DNA from: a virus
Virus record (IMG/VR): IMGVR_UViG_3300042991_000074
Coordinates: 1 to 21,809 of that record
Direction: 5' to 3' (one strand)
DNA length: 21,809 nt
Both the position numbers and the translations under genes were made by a program. Below, in pieces: positions 1-5,650 of this stretch (the stretch's first letter is position 1; each line of letters starts with the position of its first letter). The notes under the pieces are model-generated. The model ran no database searches and was not told the DNA's origin. It saw only the letters and a list, made by a program, of their open reading frames with translations.

Positions 1-1899
1 TCCCTCTATAACAAAGGGTCTGGACGTCCATTCCGCCAGCCGAATGTCATGCGAGACACAGGCACATGCAAACGGCAGATTGTATATGATTCGCTGTTTG
101 AGATAACCACTGATGAGGAATATATAGCGGCCTGTTCAGCGCCTGGCCCCGTATGGGAGCCTGACGAAACAGGATTGAACCCGGCATTGTTGGGAAAAAT
201 AAACCTCTATCTGGTTGAAGCGACAAAACTGCAAGCATCCGCGCCACCGCAGCTTGAACTGTCAGACGACGACCTTGACCGAATTTCGATTTCCACCCCT
301 CAATGTATCAGCCAGTTAGCTAATTTAAGAGACCCTTCTTATCACGGTGCTACGTTTAACGACGTAGCTATGCAGCTTTGCGCCTACGCTGTCACCGCAA
401 AAAAGACCGAGGCGGAAACTGTAGCCGGATGCAAAGTATTCATCGAAAACTACCCCTCAACATCACTTAATACCGCTCAAAAACGCTACGATAATTTCCG
501 GGCCAGGTTCCGCACCATGATGGCAAACGGGAAGCAGCATTCTTGCGCCGGTATCAAGGCCCTCCGGGTGAGCGGGTTTGATTGCAGTAAATGCGGATTA
601 AGACCGATCTTCTCTGCCCCGGTTGTCGATGTGATAGAACAAATGACAAAAGAAGACCTGAAGGCCACCAATTTAAGCAGCACCTTGCCGGAATGCACAG
701 GGCTAATTCTAAAGGGGATGGAGGCGTTAAGACAACCGGGGATGCCTTGTATTGATGCTTATTCTTTTTCATCTGTAATAACGGCTATTGCAGGTGCAAT
801 GGGCGGTAAAGTCGAGTGCCAAGGTTTGTGGCCTAATATTTACAATATTAAGGTCGGGCCTACATCGAGCGGTAAATCTGCTTCCGATAAATCAATCAGA
901 TCAGCACTGAAAAGAGTTGGGCTTGATAATTTTTATGGCATGACTTCGATATCAAGCGGGCCAGCATTATACCGGGGGCTATCTAAGAATCCCCAAACGA
1001 TCCTTCTCATCGACGAAATTACCGGGTTGTTCAGAAGGTATGGAAAAACGGACATTATAGCAGATGGAAAACGTGAAGCATTGTTAAGCGCGTACAGCGA
1101 AAGCGGTCAAGAGGTTGTAAAGCAATACGGAAATGAAAAAGATACTATACACGTCAATAATCCATGCCTTACTGTGTCCGGCAACGCCACCCCATTGATT
1201 TTTGAGGCTTTTTCACTCGACGATTTTATGTCAGGCATGATTCAGCGTTTCGATTTTTTTGTATATGACGGAGATATTCCTCTGCGAGGCATCCAGGGGG
1301 GCGATTGCGAATCCAAGCTCGACCTTTTTGCAAGGGGGATTGCCGATATTGTCCGTACGGCGAGGCCCCGTGATTGGATGTTGGTTGACGGGGCAGTCAA
1401 TATAAAGTTGACAGATATTGCGGCATCTATGTTACTTGACTTCTCAAACGATAATACAAAACACACGAATACATTCAGCGAATCCGACGGCTGCCGAGGT
1501 ATAATTTCCAGGAGGTATGAACTGGCTATTAAATACGCGCTATTGCATATGGGGAGCGAGAGGCAACCGTCTGATCTATTTGAGCCAATGACTCCCGATG
1601 ACCTTGAATGGGGAATAACAACGGCAAAATTATTGTGTGGGTGGAAAATAGACAAGCTCAGAGACAATATAATATCCGGTGATTTTGACAGGGATTGTGG
1701 AACATTTCTTAAAGCGATTATATCCGCGATTGTTATAGGGAAACGTCCAACTTTTAATATCTTGGCAAACAGGCGTAGAGAGTTGAAAAATTGGAAAAGG
1801 GTCTATTCACAGGATGTAATTGACATGCTCGTAACAAGGGGCGATATCATTATTGATGAGACGAAAAGAACAACCGCTTATTTTTTAGTGAAAAAATAG
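1..1899 (+). CDS. Replicative primase/helicase-like P-loop ATPase (DUF3987-like), 5' end outside window
   Basis: Probably a phage DNA-replication protein that uses ATP to unwind DNA, possibly fused to a primase. The frame is open from base 1 with no stop, so the ATG at 49 is probably internal and the real start lies upstream. Numbered from that ATG, a Walker A motif GPTSSGKS sits at residues 270-277, a Walker B ILLIDE near 318-323, and a sensor-1-like SGNATP near 377-382, all spaced as in DUF3987/SF3-type helicases. Before them, around residues 164-184, is a Cys cluster (C...CSKC) like the small zinc motif seen at the end of some phage primase modules. The first visible residues (RQPNV...TGTCK) resemble the tail of a primase-polymerase domain, but that is inference. 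The C-terminus is basic and may bind DNA. The gene ends in TAG at the edge of a repeat array, fitting a role in origin firing. The ATPase call is firm; the primase half is not visible. Confidence 0.75.
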   Translation, partial: SLYNKGSGRPFRQPNVMRDTGTCKRQIVYDSLFEITTDEEYIAACSAPGPVWEPDETGLNPALLGKINLYLVEATKLQASAPPQLELSDDDLDRISISTPQCISQLANLRDPSYHGATFNDVAMQLCAYAVTAKKTEAETVAGCKVFIENYPSTSLNTAQKRYDNFRARFRTMMANGKQHSCAGIKALRVSGFDCSKCGLRPIFSAPVVDVIEQMTKEDLKATNLSSTLPECTGLILKGMEALRQPGMPCIDAYSFSSVITAIAGAMGGKVECQGLWPNIYNIKVGPTSSGKSASDKSIRSALKRVGLDNFYGMTSISSGPALYRGLSKNPQTILLIDEITGLFRRYGKTDIIADGKREALLSAYSESGQEVVKQYGNEKDTIHVNNPCLTVSGNATPLIFEAFSLDDFMSGMIQRFDFFVYDGDIPLRGIQGGDCESKLDLFARGIADIVRTARPRDWMLVDGAVNIKLTDIAASMLLDFSNDNTKHTNTFSESDGCRGIISRRYELAIKYALLHMGSERQPSDLFEPMTPDDLEWGITTAKLLCGWKIDKLRDNIISGDFDRDCGTFLKAIISAIVIGKRPTFNILANRRRELKNWKRVYSQDVIDMLVTRGDIIIDETKRTTAYFLVKK

Positions 1900-1998
1900 T
1901 ACAAATTAGGGACAAAAAACCTTAAAAATACATTGTACTTTTTCTTAACGCGAAAAGAGACGTTGTACTTTTAAGGTTTTCTTGTACCTAATTTGTAC
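1899..1998. repeat. Imperfect inverted repeat overlapping the replication gene stop codon
   Basis: The 29-nt left arm (1899-1927) begins at the last base of the stop codon and pairs with the 30-nt right arm (1969-1998), with one mismatch and one single-base gap. The arm ends read GTACAAATTAGG and CCTAATTTGTAC. The right arm is part of the 135-bp unit and recurs at 2104-2133. It could form a cruciform or a transcript hairpin. There is no T-run directly after it. Confidence 0.75.
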
Positions 1999-2226
1999 TT
2001 ATGAGAGAGAAAAAAAAGTAATGATTATATATATATATATTATAATAGTACAATAGTACAATAGTATTATATATCTTTTTACAAAAAAAAAGAGACGTTG
2101 TACTTTTAAGGTTTTCTTGTACCTAATTTGTACTTATGAGAGAGAAAAAAAAGTAATGATTATATATATATATATTATAATAGTACAATAGTACAATAGT
2201 ATTATATATCTTTTTACAAAAAAAAA
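1953..2226. repeat. 135-bp tandem direct duplication (two exact copies)
   Basis: Every base from 1953 to 2091 is identical to the base 135 positions downstream, giving just over two copies (1956-2090 and 2091-2225). Each unit carries three TTGTAC and two GTACAA sites, an (AT)n run and an A-tract. Exact identity suggests recent duplication, active maintenance, or an assembly artefact. Confidence 0.95.
2046..2069. repeat. 8-bp tandem repeat TAGTACAA (2 exact copies plus 1 degenerate)
   Basis: TAGTACAA occurs at 2046-2053 and 2054-2061, followed by the degenerate TAGTATTA at 2062-2069. The same array recurs 135 bp later at 2181-2204. It sits directly after the alternating AT run and looks like a small iteron for an initiator or repressor. 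Confidence 0.8.
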
Positions 2227-2282
2227 AGGCGACTTTCTGTTAACGCGTGTACGCGAGTACTTTTTTCACAAAAGGAAACAAA

Positions 2283-2453
2283 ATGAAGCAAAAGAGAATA
2301 AGAACTAAAAAAAGCTGCGGGAACTGCCTCTACAGAGAATGCGGAATAGCTAATGGCCCGCCGCAGTGCGTCTATTATTTTGCATTTCAGATTTGGTGGA
2401 CTCGAATTTACAACGACAATAACGTGTGCAAGAAGTGGGTGAGTGCGAATTGA
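2283..2453 (+). CDS. Small Cys-rich, possibly zinc-binding phage protein (56 aa)
   Basis: A 56-residue basic protein of unknown function. It has a CGNC knuckle near residues 12-15, then three more cysteines (REC, PQC and NVC) ending in CKKW. This C-x2-C...C...C...C-x-x-W layout is common in tiny phage proteins thought to bind zinc. The ATG at 2283 is preferred over the upstream in-frame GTG at 2247 because AAAGGA lies at 2271-2276, six bases before it, and because the upstream residues fall in the repeat-flanking DNA. It follows the repeat array and is followed by the terminator at 2529-2568, so it is the last gene of the early rightward unit here. Function is not assigned. Confidence 0.7.
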   Translation: MKQKRIRTKKSCGNCLYRECGIANGPPQCVYYFAFQIWWTRIYNDNNVCKKWVSAN

Positions 2454-2474
2454 GTAAATACCGCAAAAAACGCA

Positions 2475-2525
2475 TTCTTTGCCGCCGCCATTAAACGATG
2501 GCGGTAATCAGCGTACAAAGAGGAG
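2475..2525 (+). ncRNA. Candidate structured RNA upstream of terminator
   Basis: An inner stem CCGCCAT (2485-2491) pairs with ATGGCGG (2498-2504) over a 6-nt loop. An outer stem TTCTTTG (2475-2481) pairs with CAAAGAG (2516-2522), ending in a G-T wobble. Together with the terminator that follows, this would give a compact folded RNA, either a 3' untranslated structure of the small Cys-rich gene or a separate small RNA. No matching RNA family is recognised. Confidence 0.35.
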
Positions 2526-2528
2526 GGA

Positions 2529-2568
2529 ACAGTCCAGAATCGCATACAGGCGATTCTGGACTGTTTTT
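2529..2568 (+). terminator. Strong intrinsic terminator ending the early rightward unit
   Basis: A perfect 15-bp stem (2529-2543 with 2550-2564) has an ATACAG loop and is followed by TTTTT. It lies between two convergent units, the early genes on plus and the HTH gene ending at 2580 on minus. In the leftward direction the stem is followed by a pyrimidine-rich but not T-rich run, so leftward termination would be weaker. Confidence 0.85.
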
Positions 2569-2579
2569 AGGATTATCTG

Positions 2580-2873
2580 TCAACGCGGATGGAATAAACC
2601 ATGCCTGCCGAGTTTGAGCAGCAACGCCATGAACGCCTGCTGCTGCCGCGTCGGACTCCGGCTGGTCTCGATCCGCGACACATTAGCGGCAGGCATTCCC
2701 ATTATCAAGCCCAGCTCAGATTGGGACAAACCAAGCTGGATTCGGCCCGATTGAAAAATCCTGGAGGGGGACAGATCCGGATCATCCTCGTCGCCTGCCG
2801 GTAAATCCTCGTAGCCCGGCGGAAGCATGGCATCGTATTGCGCCTGGCATTTTTCGTAATTTTTAATCATCAT
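2580..2873 (-). CDS. XRE-family helix-turn-helix transcriptional regulator (97 aa)
   Basis: A small DNA-binding regulator. Residues 1-40 are a polar, acidic leader (PPGYEDLPAGDEDD). Residues 45-86 form an XRE/Cro-CI type HTH with the signature LGLSQSELGLIMGMP followed by NVSRIE, the recognition-helix pattern. The open frame runs upstream to 3092, but that part is leader sequence. GAGGA at 2878-2882 gives 4-nt spacing to the ATG at 2873 and 7-nt spacing to the next ATG at 2870, so either may be used. Its start overlaps the stop of the 26-aa membrane peptide as ATGA, which implies translational coupling. It is last in a leftward three-gene unit and convergent to the early genes. Likely roles are phage repressor/switch or antitoxin-like autoregulator. 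The HTH call is secure; the target is unknown. Confidence 0.85.
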   Translation of the reverse strand: MMIKNYEKCQAQYDAMLPPGYEDLPAGDEDDPDLSPSRIFQSGRIQLGLSQSELGLIMGMPAANVSRIETSRSPTRQQQAFMALLLKLGRHGLFHPR

Positions 2874-2950
2874 AAAATCCTCTCTATGTACCCGACTACC
2901 AGGTACAATGCAAAAATGCAGGCCAGTTTTAGGCCGGTGGAAATTCTCAT
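2870..2950 (-). CDS. 26-aa single-pass membrane peptide
   Basis: A very short gene with good support. GAAGGAG lies 8 bases before the ATG at 2950. The peptide starts MRISTGLKLA, continues as a hydrophobic segment over about residues 7-22 (rich in L, V, I, A, F), and ends YIERIL. Its TGA overlaps the ATG of the HTH gene (ATGA), the classical sign of coupled translation. It is preceded by the same hairpin/A-tract leader as the acidic 173-aa gene. A hydrophobic mini-protein coupled to a regulator could be an inner-membrane toxin or exclusion peptide, or simply a leader whose translation opens the HTH start. Function is inferred only. Confidence 0.6.
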   Translation of the reverse strand: MRISTGLKLACIFALYLVVGYIERIL

Positions 2951-2993
2951 GGCATTTTCTCCTTCTTTTTTTTAAGGGCCGGTTGCCCGGCCC
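2951..2993 (-). promoter_or_regulatory. Leader hairpin, A8 tract and Shine-Dalgarno of the 26-aa peptide gene
   Basis: On the minus strand, GGGCCGG pairs with CCGGCCC around a GCAA (GNRA) tetraloop (2976-2993). TT, eight A residues (2966-2973) and GAAGGAG (2959-2965) follow. There is no T-run after the stem in the sense direction, so it is not an intrinsic terminator. It may set mRNA stability, processing or ribosome loading. The A-tract/SD part is identical over 18 bases to the leader at 3528-3545. Confidence 0.55.
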
Positions 2994-3001
2994 GGTGGTT
3001 G

Positions 3002-3523
3002 TTAATCGAGACGAGTAAAATATGCCTGGTTGTCCCAGTTTATCCCGCCCAGGTCGCCATAAGTTTGCTGTAGCGCTATGGTGCGTGGGCAATAGATAAC
3101 CTTGTACTGTACGCCCTCTTCGTCCTCAACCTCGGCGGAGTACACGTCGTAATCATCGCCGCTTTTGTCAAACTCTACGTTGGCTTTATCAAGCTCCCTT
3201 AGCTGCTTGCGGGGGATATCGGCACTGTTAATACTATCCCAACCCGGCATACTGGTTGTGTCGCCAGGAAGGCAGTCTGGCAGACCGTCGTTACCCTCCT
3301 CAATGATTTCATAGGTTGGCCGACCGGCCTCTCCATGTGACAGGCAATAGGTGCCATCTTCCAAGGCATCAATGACCTCTTGGGCGTCCTCCTCAAGCTC
3401 CCAGTTTACTTGAGTGTAATCGGTCTCGTCGCCGCCTGGTAGATCGCACTCCCTCAACAACATCTCTTGAGGGGCGCTTGTCGTGCCTTGGAAGTAATTT
3501 GGTGTCATTTTTACATTAAACAT
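3002..3523 (-). CDS. Highly acidic hypothetical protein (173 aa)
   Basis: No family is recognised. The protein is strikingly acidic: 38 Asp/Glu against 11 Lys/Arg by hand count, with clusters such as ELEEDAQEVIDALEDG and VEDEEG. There is no signal peptide or membrane segment. The ATG at 3523 has GAAGGAG at a 7-nt spacing and matches the promoter at 3586-3613, so the start is well supported. It is first in a leftward cassette with the 26-aa peptide and the HTH protein, set between replication and packaging modules where phages often carry host-takeover or anti-defence genes. The charge would suit a DNA-mimic inhibitor of a nuclease or polymerase, but that is inference from composition. A DNA-free structural or chaperone role is equally possible. 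Confidence 0.75.
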   Translation of the reverse strand: MFNVKMTPNYFQGTTSAPQEMLLRECDLPGGDETDYTQVNWELEEDAQEVIDALEDGTYCLSHGEAGRPTYEIIEEGNDGLPDCLPGDTTSMPGWDSINSADIPRKQLRELDKANVEFDKSGDDYDVYSAEVEDEEGVQYKVIYCPRTIALQQTYGDLGGINWDNQAYFTRLD

Positions 3524-3564
3524 GGTGTTTCTCCTTCTTTTTTTTTTCGAGGCGTTATTGCCTC
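3524..3564 (-). promoter_or_regulatory. Leader hairpin, A10 tract and Shine-Dalgarno of the acidic gene
   Basis: On the minus strand a 5-bp stem GAGGC/GCCTC with a 6-nt loop (3549-3564) is followed by CG, ten A residues (3538-3547) and GAAGGAG (3531-3537). The order hairpin, A-tract, SD is the same as in the leader of the 26-aa gene, with 18 identical bases across the A-tract and SD. Confidence 0.55.
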
Positions 3565-3585
3565 AATTCATCCTTTATGATTGAC

Positions 3586-3613
3586 ACTATAATCCATTGG
3601 ATATTAAAGTCAA
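3586..3613 (-). promoter_or_regulatory. Sigma70-type promoter of the leftward cassette
   Basis: Reading leftward, TTGACT (3613-3608) is followed after 16 bases by TATAGT (3591-3586). Transcription would start near 3579 and run into the acidic-protein leader. The boxes are close to consensus and correctly oriented for the only gene unit on this strand. Confidence 0.65.
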
Positions 3614-3642
3614 GGGGAAAAGTAACTTTTATTTGCAAATTA

Positions 3643-3684
3643 AAAAAAGAAAGCGTATCAAAACTTTGACACGCTTTCTTTTTT
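3643..3684. terminator. Bidirectional intrinsic terminator between divergent units
   Basis: A stem of about 20 bp (3643-3662 with 3665-3684) contains one A-C mismatch (3657/3670) and a minimal loop. It is flanked by A-rich DNA on the left and T-rich DNA on the right, so both transcripts end in a U-run. It lies just upstream of the late promoter, where it would stop read-through from early rightward transcripts and antisense transcripts into the leftward cassette. Confidence 0.75.
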
Positions 3685-3685
3685 G

Positions 3686-3712
3686 TTGACTTTTATTTTT
3701 TTCTGGTATTAT
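3686..3712 (+). promoter_or_regulatory. Extended -10 promoter of the late (packaging/structural) operon
   Basis: TTGACT (3686-3691) is followed after 15 bases by TATTAT (3707-3712), with TG one base upstream of the -10 box (TGGTATTAT). This extended -10 may compensate for the short spacer. It directly follows the terminator stem and precedes the small terminase gene. No other convincing promoter is seen in the following 18 kb. Confidence 0.6.
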
Positions 3713-3771
3713 GTTAAAAAAAATGTACACCTACGGATGGGCGAATTTAAAGCCAAAAGGCAATGAAAATA

Positions 3772-4206
3772 ATGGTAAAATTGACTGGTAAACAAGAAAA
3801 TTTCTGCATCGCATTCCTGGAGACAGGCAATGCGACCGAAGCGTATAAAATAGCGTACCCAAAATCTATGGCGTGGAAAAGCGAAAGCGTCCGGAGAAAA
3901 GCATTCGATGTGGTAGAGAATGGCAAGATTCAGGCACGGATGGAGGAACTGCGCGCGCCAGTGGTGGAAAGGGCTAGGATAACCTACGAATCGCACCTTG
4001 ACGAATTGGAGTTATTGAGGGAGTCGGCGAAAGCTGCTGAGAATCTCGGTGTAGCCGTCACAGCGGAGACGCAGCGGGGCAAATGTGCTGGTCTTTATGT
4101 GGAGAGAGTCGAGGTTAAAAATATCTACGCAGAAATGCCGTCACACGCCCGGAAAACGCGGATAGCGCAACTCCTGGAGAAGGCGCTTGTCGCTGTCGAA
4201 AGCTGA
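3772..4206 (+). CDS. terS: Terminase small subunit
   Basis: DNA-recognition subunit of the packaging motor. It binds concatemeric phage DNA and hands it to the large subunit. The N-terminal block KLTGKQENFCIAFLETGNAT then EAYKIAYPKS is the helix-turn-helix signature of Terminase_2-type small subunits, and residues about 50-100 look helical and suited to oligomerisation. Length is normal (144-147 aa). ATG codons at 3763 and 3772 are both possible. AAAAGG (3755-3760) is only 2 bases from the first and 11 from the second, so 3772 is slightly preferred. It is the first gene of the late operon and overlaps the large terminase gene by 20 bases. Confidence 0.9.
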   Translation: MVKLTGKQENFCIAFLETGNATEAYKIAYPKSMAWKSESVRRKAFDVVENGKIQARMEELRAPVVERARITYESHLDELELLRESAKAAENLGVAVTAETQRGKCAGLYVERVEVKNIYAEMPSHARKTRIAQLLEKALVAVES

Positions 4207-5641
4207 GGAAATAGAGTTGCTTAGCCTGGTCGATGCAGAGAATAGGGCCGCTGAGGAAAATAAACTCGCCTCCTATCGGCCATATTCTAAACAAAGAGAA
4301 TTTCACGCCGCCGGGATGCAATACAGGGAGCGGCTTTTCAGGGCGGGAAATCAACTTGGGAAAACCTTGGCCGGTGCTTTTGAGATTGCTATGCACCTGA
4401 CTGGCAGATACCCGGAGTGGTGGTCAGGGAAACGGTTTGCCGCGCCCGTGCGGTTTATGGCCGGGTCGGAATCGGCAGAGCTTACCCGTAAAGGCGTTCA
4501 GCGGTTACTTGTCGGAATCCCGGAAGATCGTAGCGCTTGGGGAACCGGCGCAATCCCAAAAGCCTGTCTGTCAGGGTGGTCGATGCGCTCAGGTGTTGCG
4601 GATGCCTTAGCATCAATCACAGTAGCGCATGTAACCGACGGGATTCCTGATGGAAATTCGACGCTGCAATTTGCATCGTATGACCAGGGGCGGACAAAAT
4701 GGCAGGCGGATACGCTTGATGGTGTGTGGTTTGATGAGGAACCGCCAGAGGATGTTTACCTGGAGGGGATAACGCGGACGAACACAACGGCTGGCCCGGT
4801 GATTCTTACGTCCACGCTTCTAAAGGGGATGACAAAAGTGGTGGCTCGGTTTCTGGGTGAGACGTCACCGGATCGGATCGACATCTGTATGACGATAAAC
4901 GATGCAGAGCATTACACGCAGGCAGAGCGTGATCGCATTATTGATAGCTATCCGAAACATGAGCGAGACGCCCGGACAAAAGGTATCCCGTCGATGGGGT
5001 CGGGCCTGATTTTCCCGGTGGAAGAAGAGATGATAACGGTCGAATCGTTCTCCCTGCCCGCTCACTGGCCCCGGCTGGTTGGCGGCGATTTTGGGTGGGA
5101 TCATCCGTCGGCTTGGGTGTGGCTCGCGTGGGATCGTGAGACTGATACCGTCTATATCTATGATGTCCTGCGGATGAAAGAGACGTTAATACCTGTTCAG
5201 GCTGCGGCAATCAGTGGTCGCGGCAAGTGGATTCCAGTGGCATGGCCGCATGATGGGTATCAGGTCAAGGATGCAATGCACGGGGAGCAACTCGCCGCTC
5301 AATATCGTGCCGCTGGTGCAAATATGCGCCCGGAACACGCCCATTTCGAGGACTCGCAGGTTGTCGGTGAGGTCAGGGCCAGCCGGATATCAACAGAGGC
5401 CGGGATTCAGGAGATGCTGACACGGATGCAGTCCGGACGGTTACGAGTTTTTTCGCATCTCAACGAGTGGTTTGAAGAGAGTCGCATGTATCATCGAAAA
5501 AACGGGTTGATTGTCAAAGAGCGTGACGATCTTATGTCGGCAACAAGGATGGGGATTATGGATTTACGATACGCTATTACTGAGCCACGAGCAAACAGGG
5601 GCATAGCCCATACAGCGAACCGGGATTGGTTTTGCAATTAA
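4187..5641 (+). CDS. terL: Terminase large subunit (packaging ATPase/nuclease)
   Basis: Motor that pumps DNA into the prohead and cuts it. An N-terminal ATPase has a Walker A-like RAGNQLGKT near residues 52-60 and a Walker B GVWFDEEP near 180-187, with the catalytic Glu after Asp. A C-terminal RNase H-like nuclease has GGDFGWDHP near 299-307 and the late acidic site RDDLMSATR near 445-453. The 484-aa length is typical. The start is TTG at 4187, with GGAG seven bases upstream inside the small terminase gene. The gene overlaps its neighbour by 20 bases, consistent with coupled translation. A downstream TTG at 4217 is possible but loses the overlap signal. Confidence 0.95.
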   Translation: MSLSKAEEIELLSLVDAENRAAEENKLASYRPYSKQREFHAAGMQYRERLFRAGNQLGKTLAGAFEIAMHLTGRYPEWWSGKRFAAPVRFMAGSESAELTRKGVQRLLVGIPEDRSAWGTGAIPKACLSGWSMRSGVADALASITVAHVTDGIPDGNSTLQFASYDQGRTKWQADTLDGVWFDEEPPEDVYLEGITRTNTTAGPVILTSTLLKGMTKVVARFLGETSPDRIDICMTINDAEHYTQAERDRIIDSYPKHERDARTKGIPSMGSGLIFPVEEEMITVESFSLPAHWPRLVGGDFGWDHPSAWVWLAWDRETDTVYIYDVLRMKETLIPVQAAAISGRGKWIPVAWPHDGYQVKDAMHGEQLAAQYRAAGANMRPEHAHFEDSQVVGEVRASRISTEAGIQEMLTRMQSGRLRVFSHLNEWFEESRMYHRKNGLIVKERDDLMSATRMGIMDLRYAITEPRANRGIAHTANRDWFCN

Positions 5642-5650
5642 GGCTACAAC

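Larger units (their letters stand above)
1899..2260. repeat. AT-rich TTGTAC/GTACAA iteron-like array, candidate replication origin
   Basis: This 383-base non-coding stretch follows the replication gene. It holds twelve copies of TTGTAC or its complement GTACAA: 1899, 1933, 1963, 1982, 1993, 2048, 2056, 2098, 2117, 2128, 2183 and 2191. It also has long AT runs (for example 2021-2046), a 139-nt segment repeated at 135 bp, and TTAACGCG at 1945-1952 and again at 2240-2247, bracketing the duplication. Directly repeated short sites next to an AT-rich melting region and a primase/helicase gene are typical of phage and plasmid origins. The origin role is inferred; the repeats are directly visible. 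An operator array or a recombination site are alternatives. Confidence 0.6.

Noticed and set aside
1242-1667. 141-codon minus-strand open frame in the replication gene
   Set aside because: It lies fully antisense to the ATPase domain and has no supporting signals.
2041-2046. TATAAT in the repeat array as a promoter -10 box
   Set aside because: It lies in an alternating AT run and no -35 box is found at the right distance, so it is expected by chance.
2976-2993. GC hairpin as intrinsic terminator of the acidic gene
   Set aside because: In the leftward sense it is followed by A residues, not T, so it is better read as a leader element.
2874-3092. N-terminal extension of the HTH gene on the minus strand
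   Set aside because: It would run through the 26-aa gene, its leader hairpin and the end of the acidic gene in another frame. The GAGGA site supports a start at 2870-2873.
3723-3791. A 22-codon rightward frame just after the late promoter
   Set aside because: No ribosome site precedes it, it overlaps the terminase start, and the peptide has no recognisable feature.
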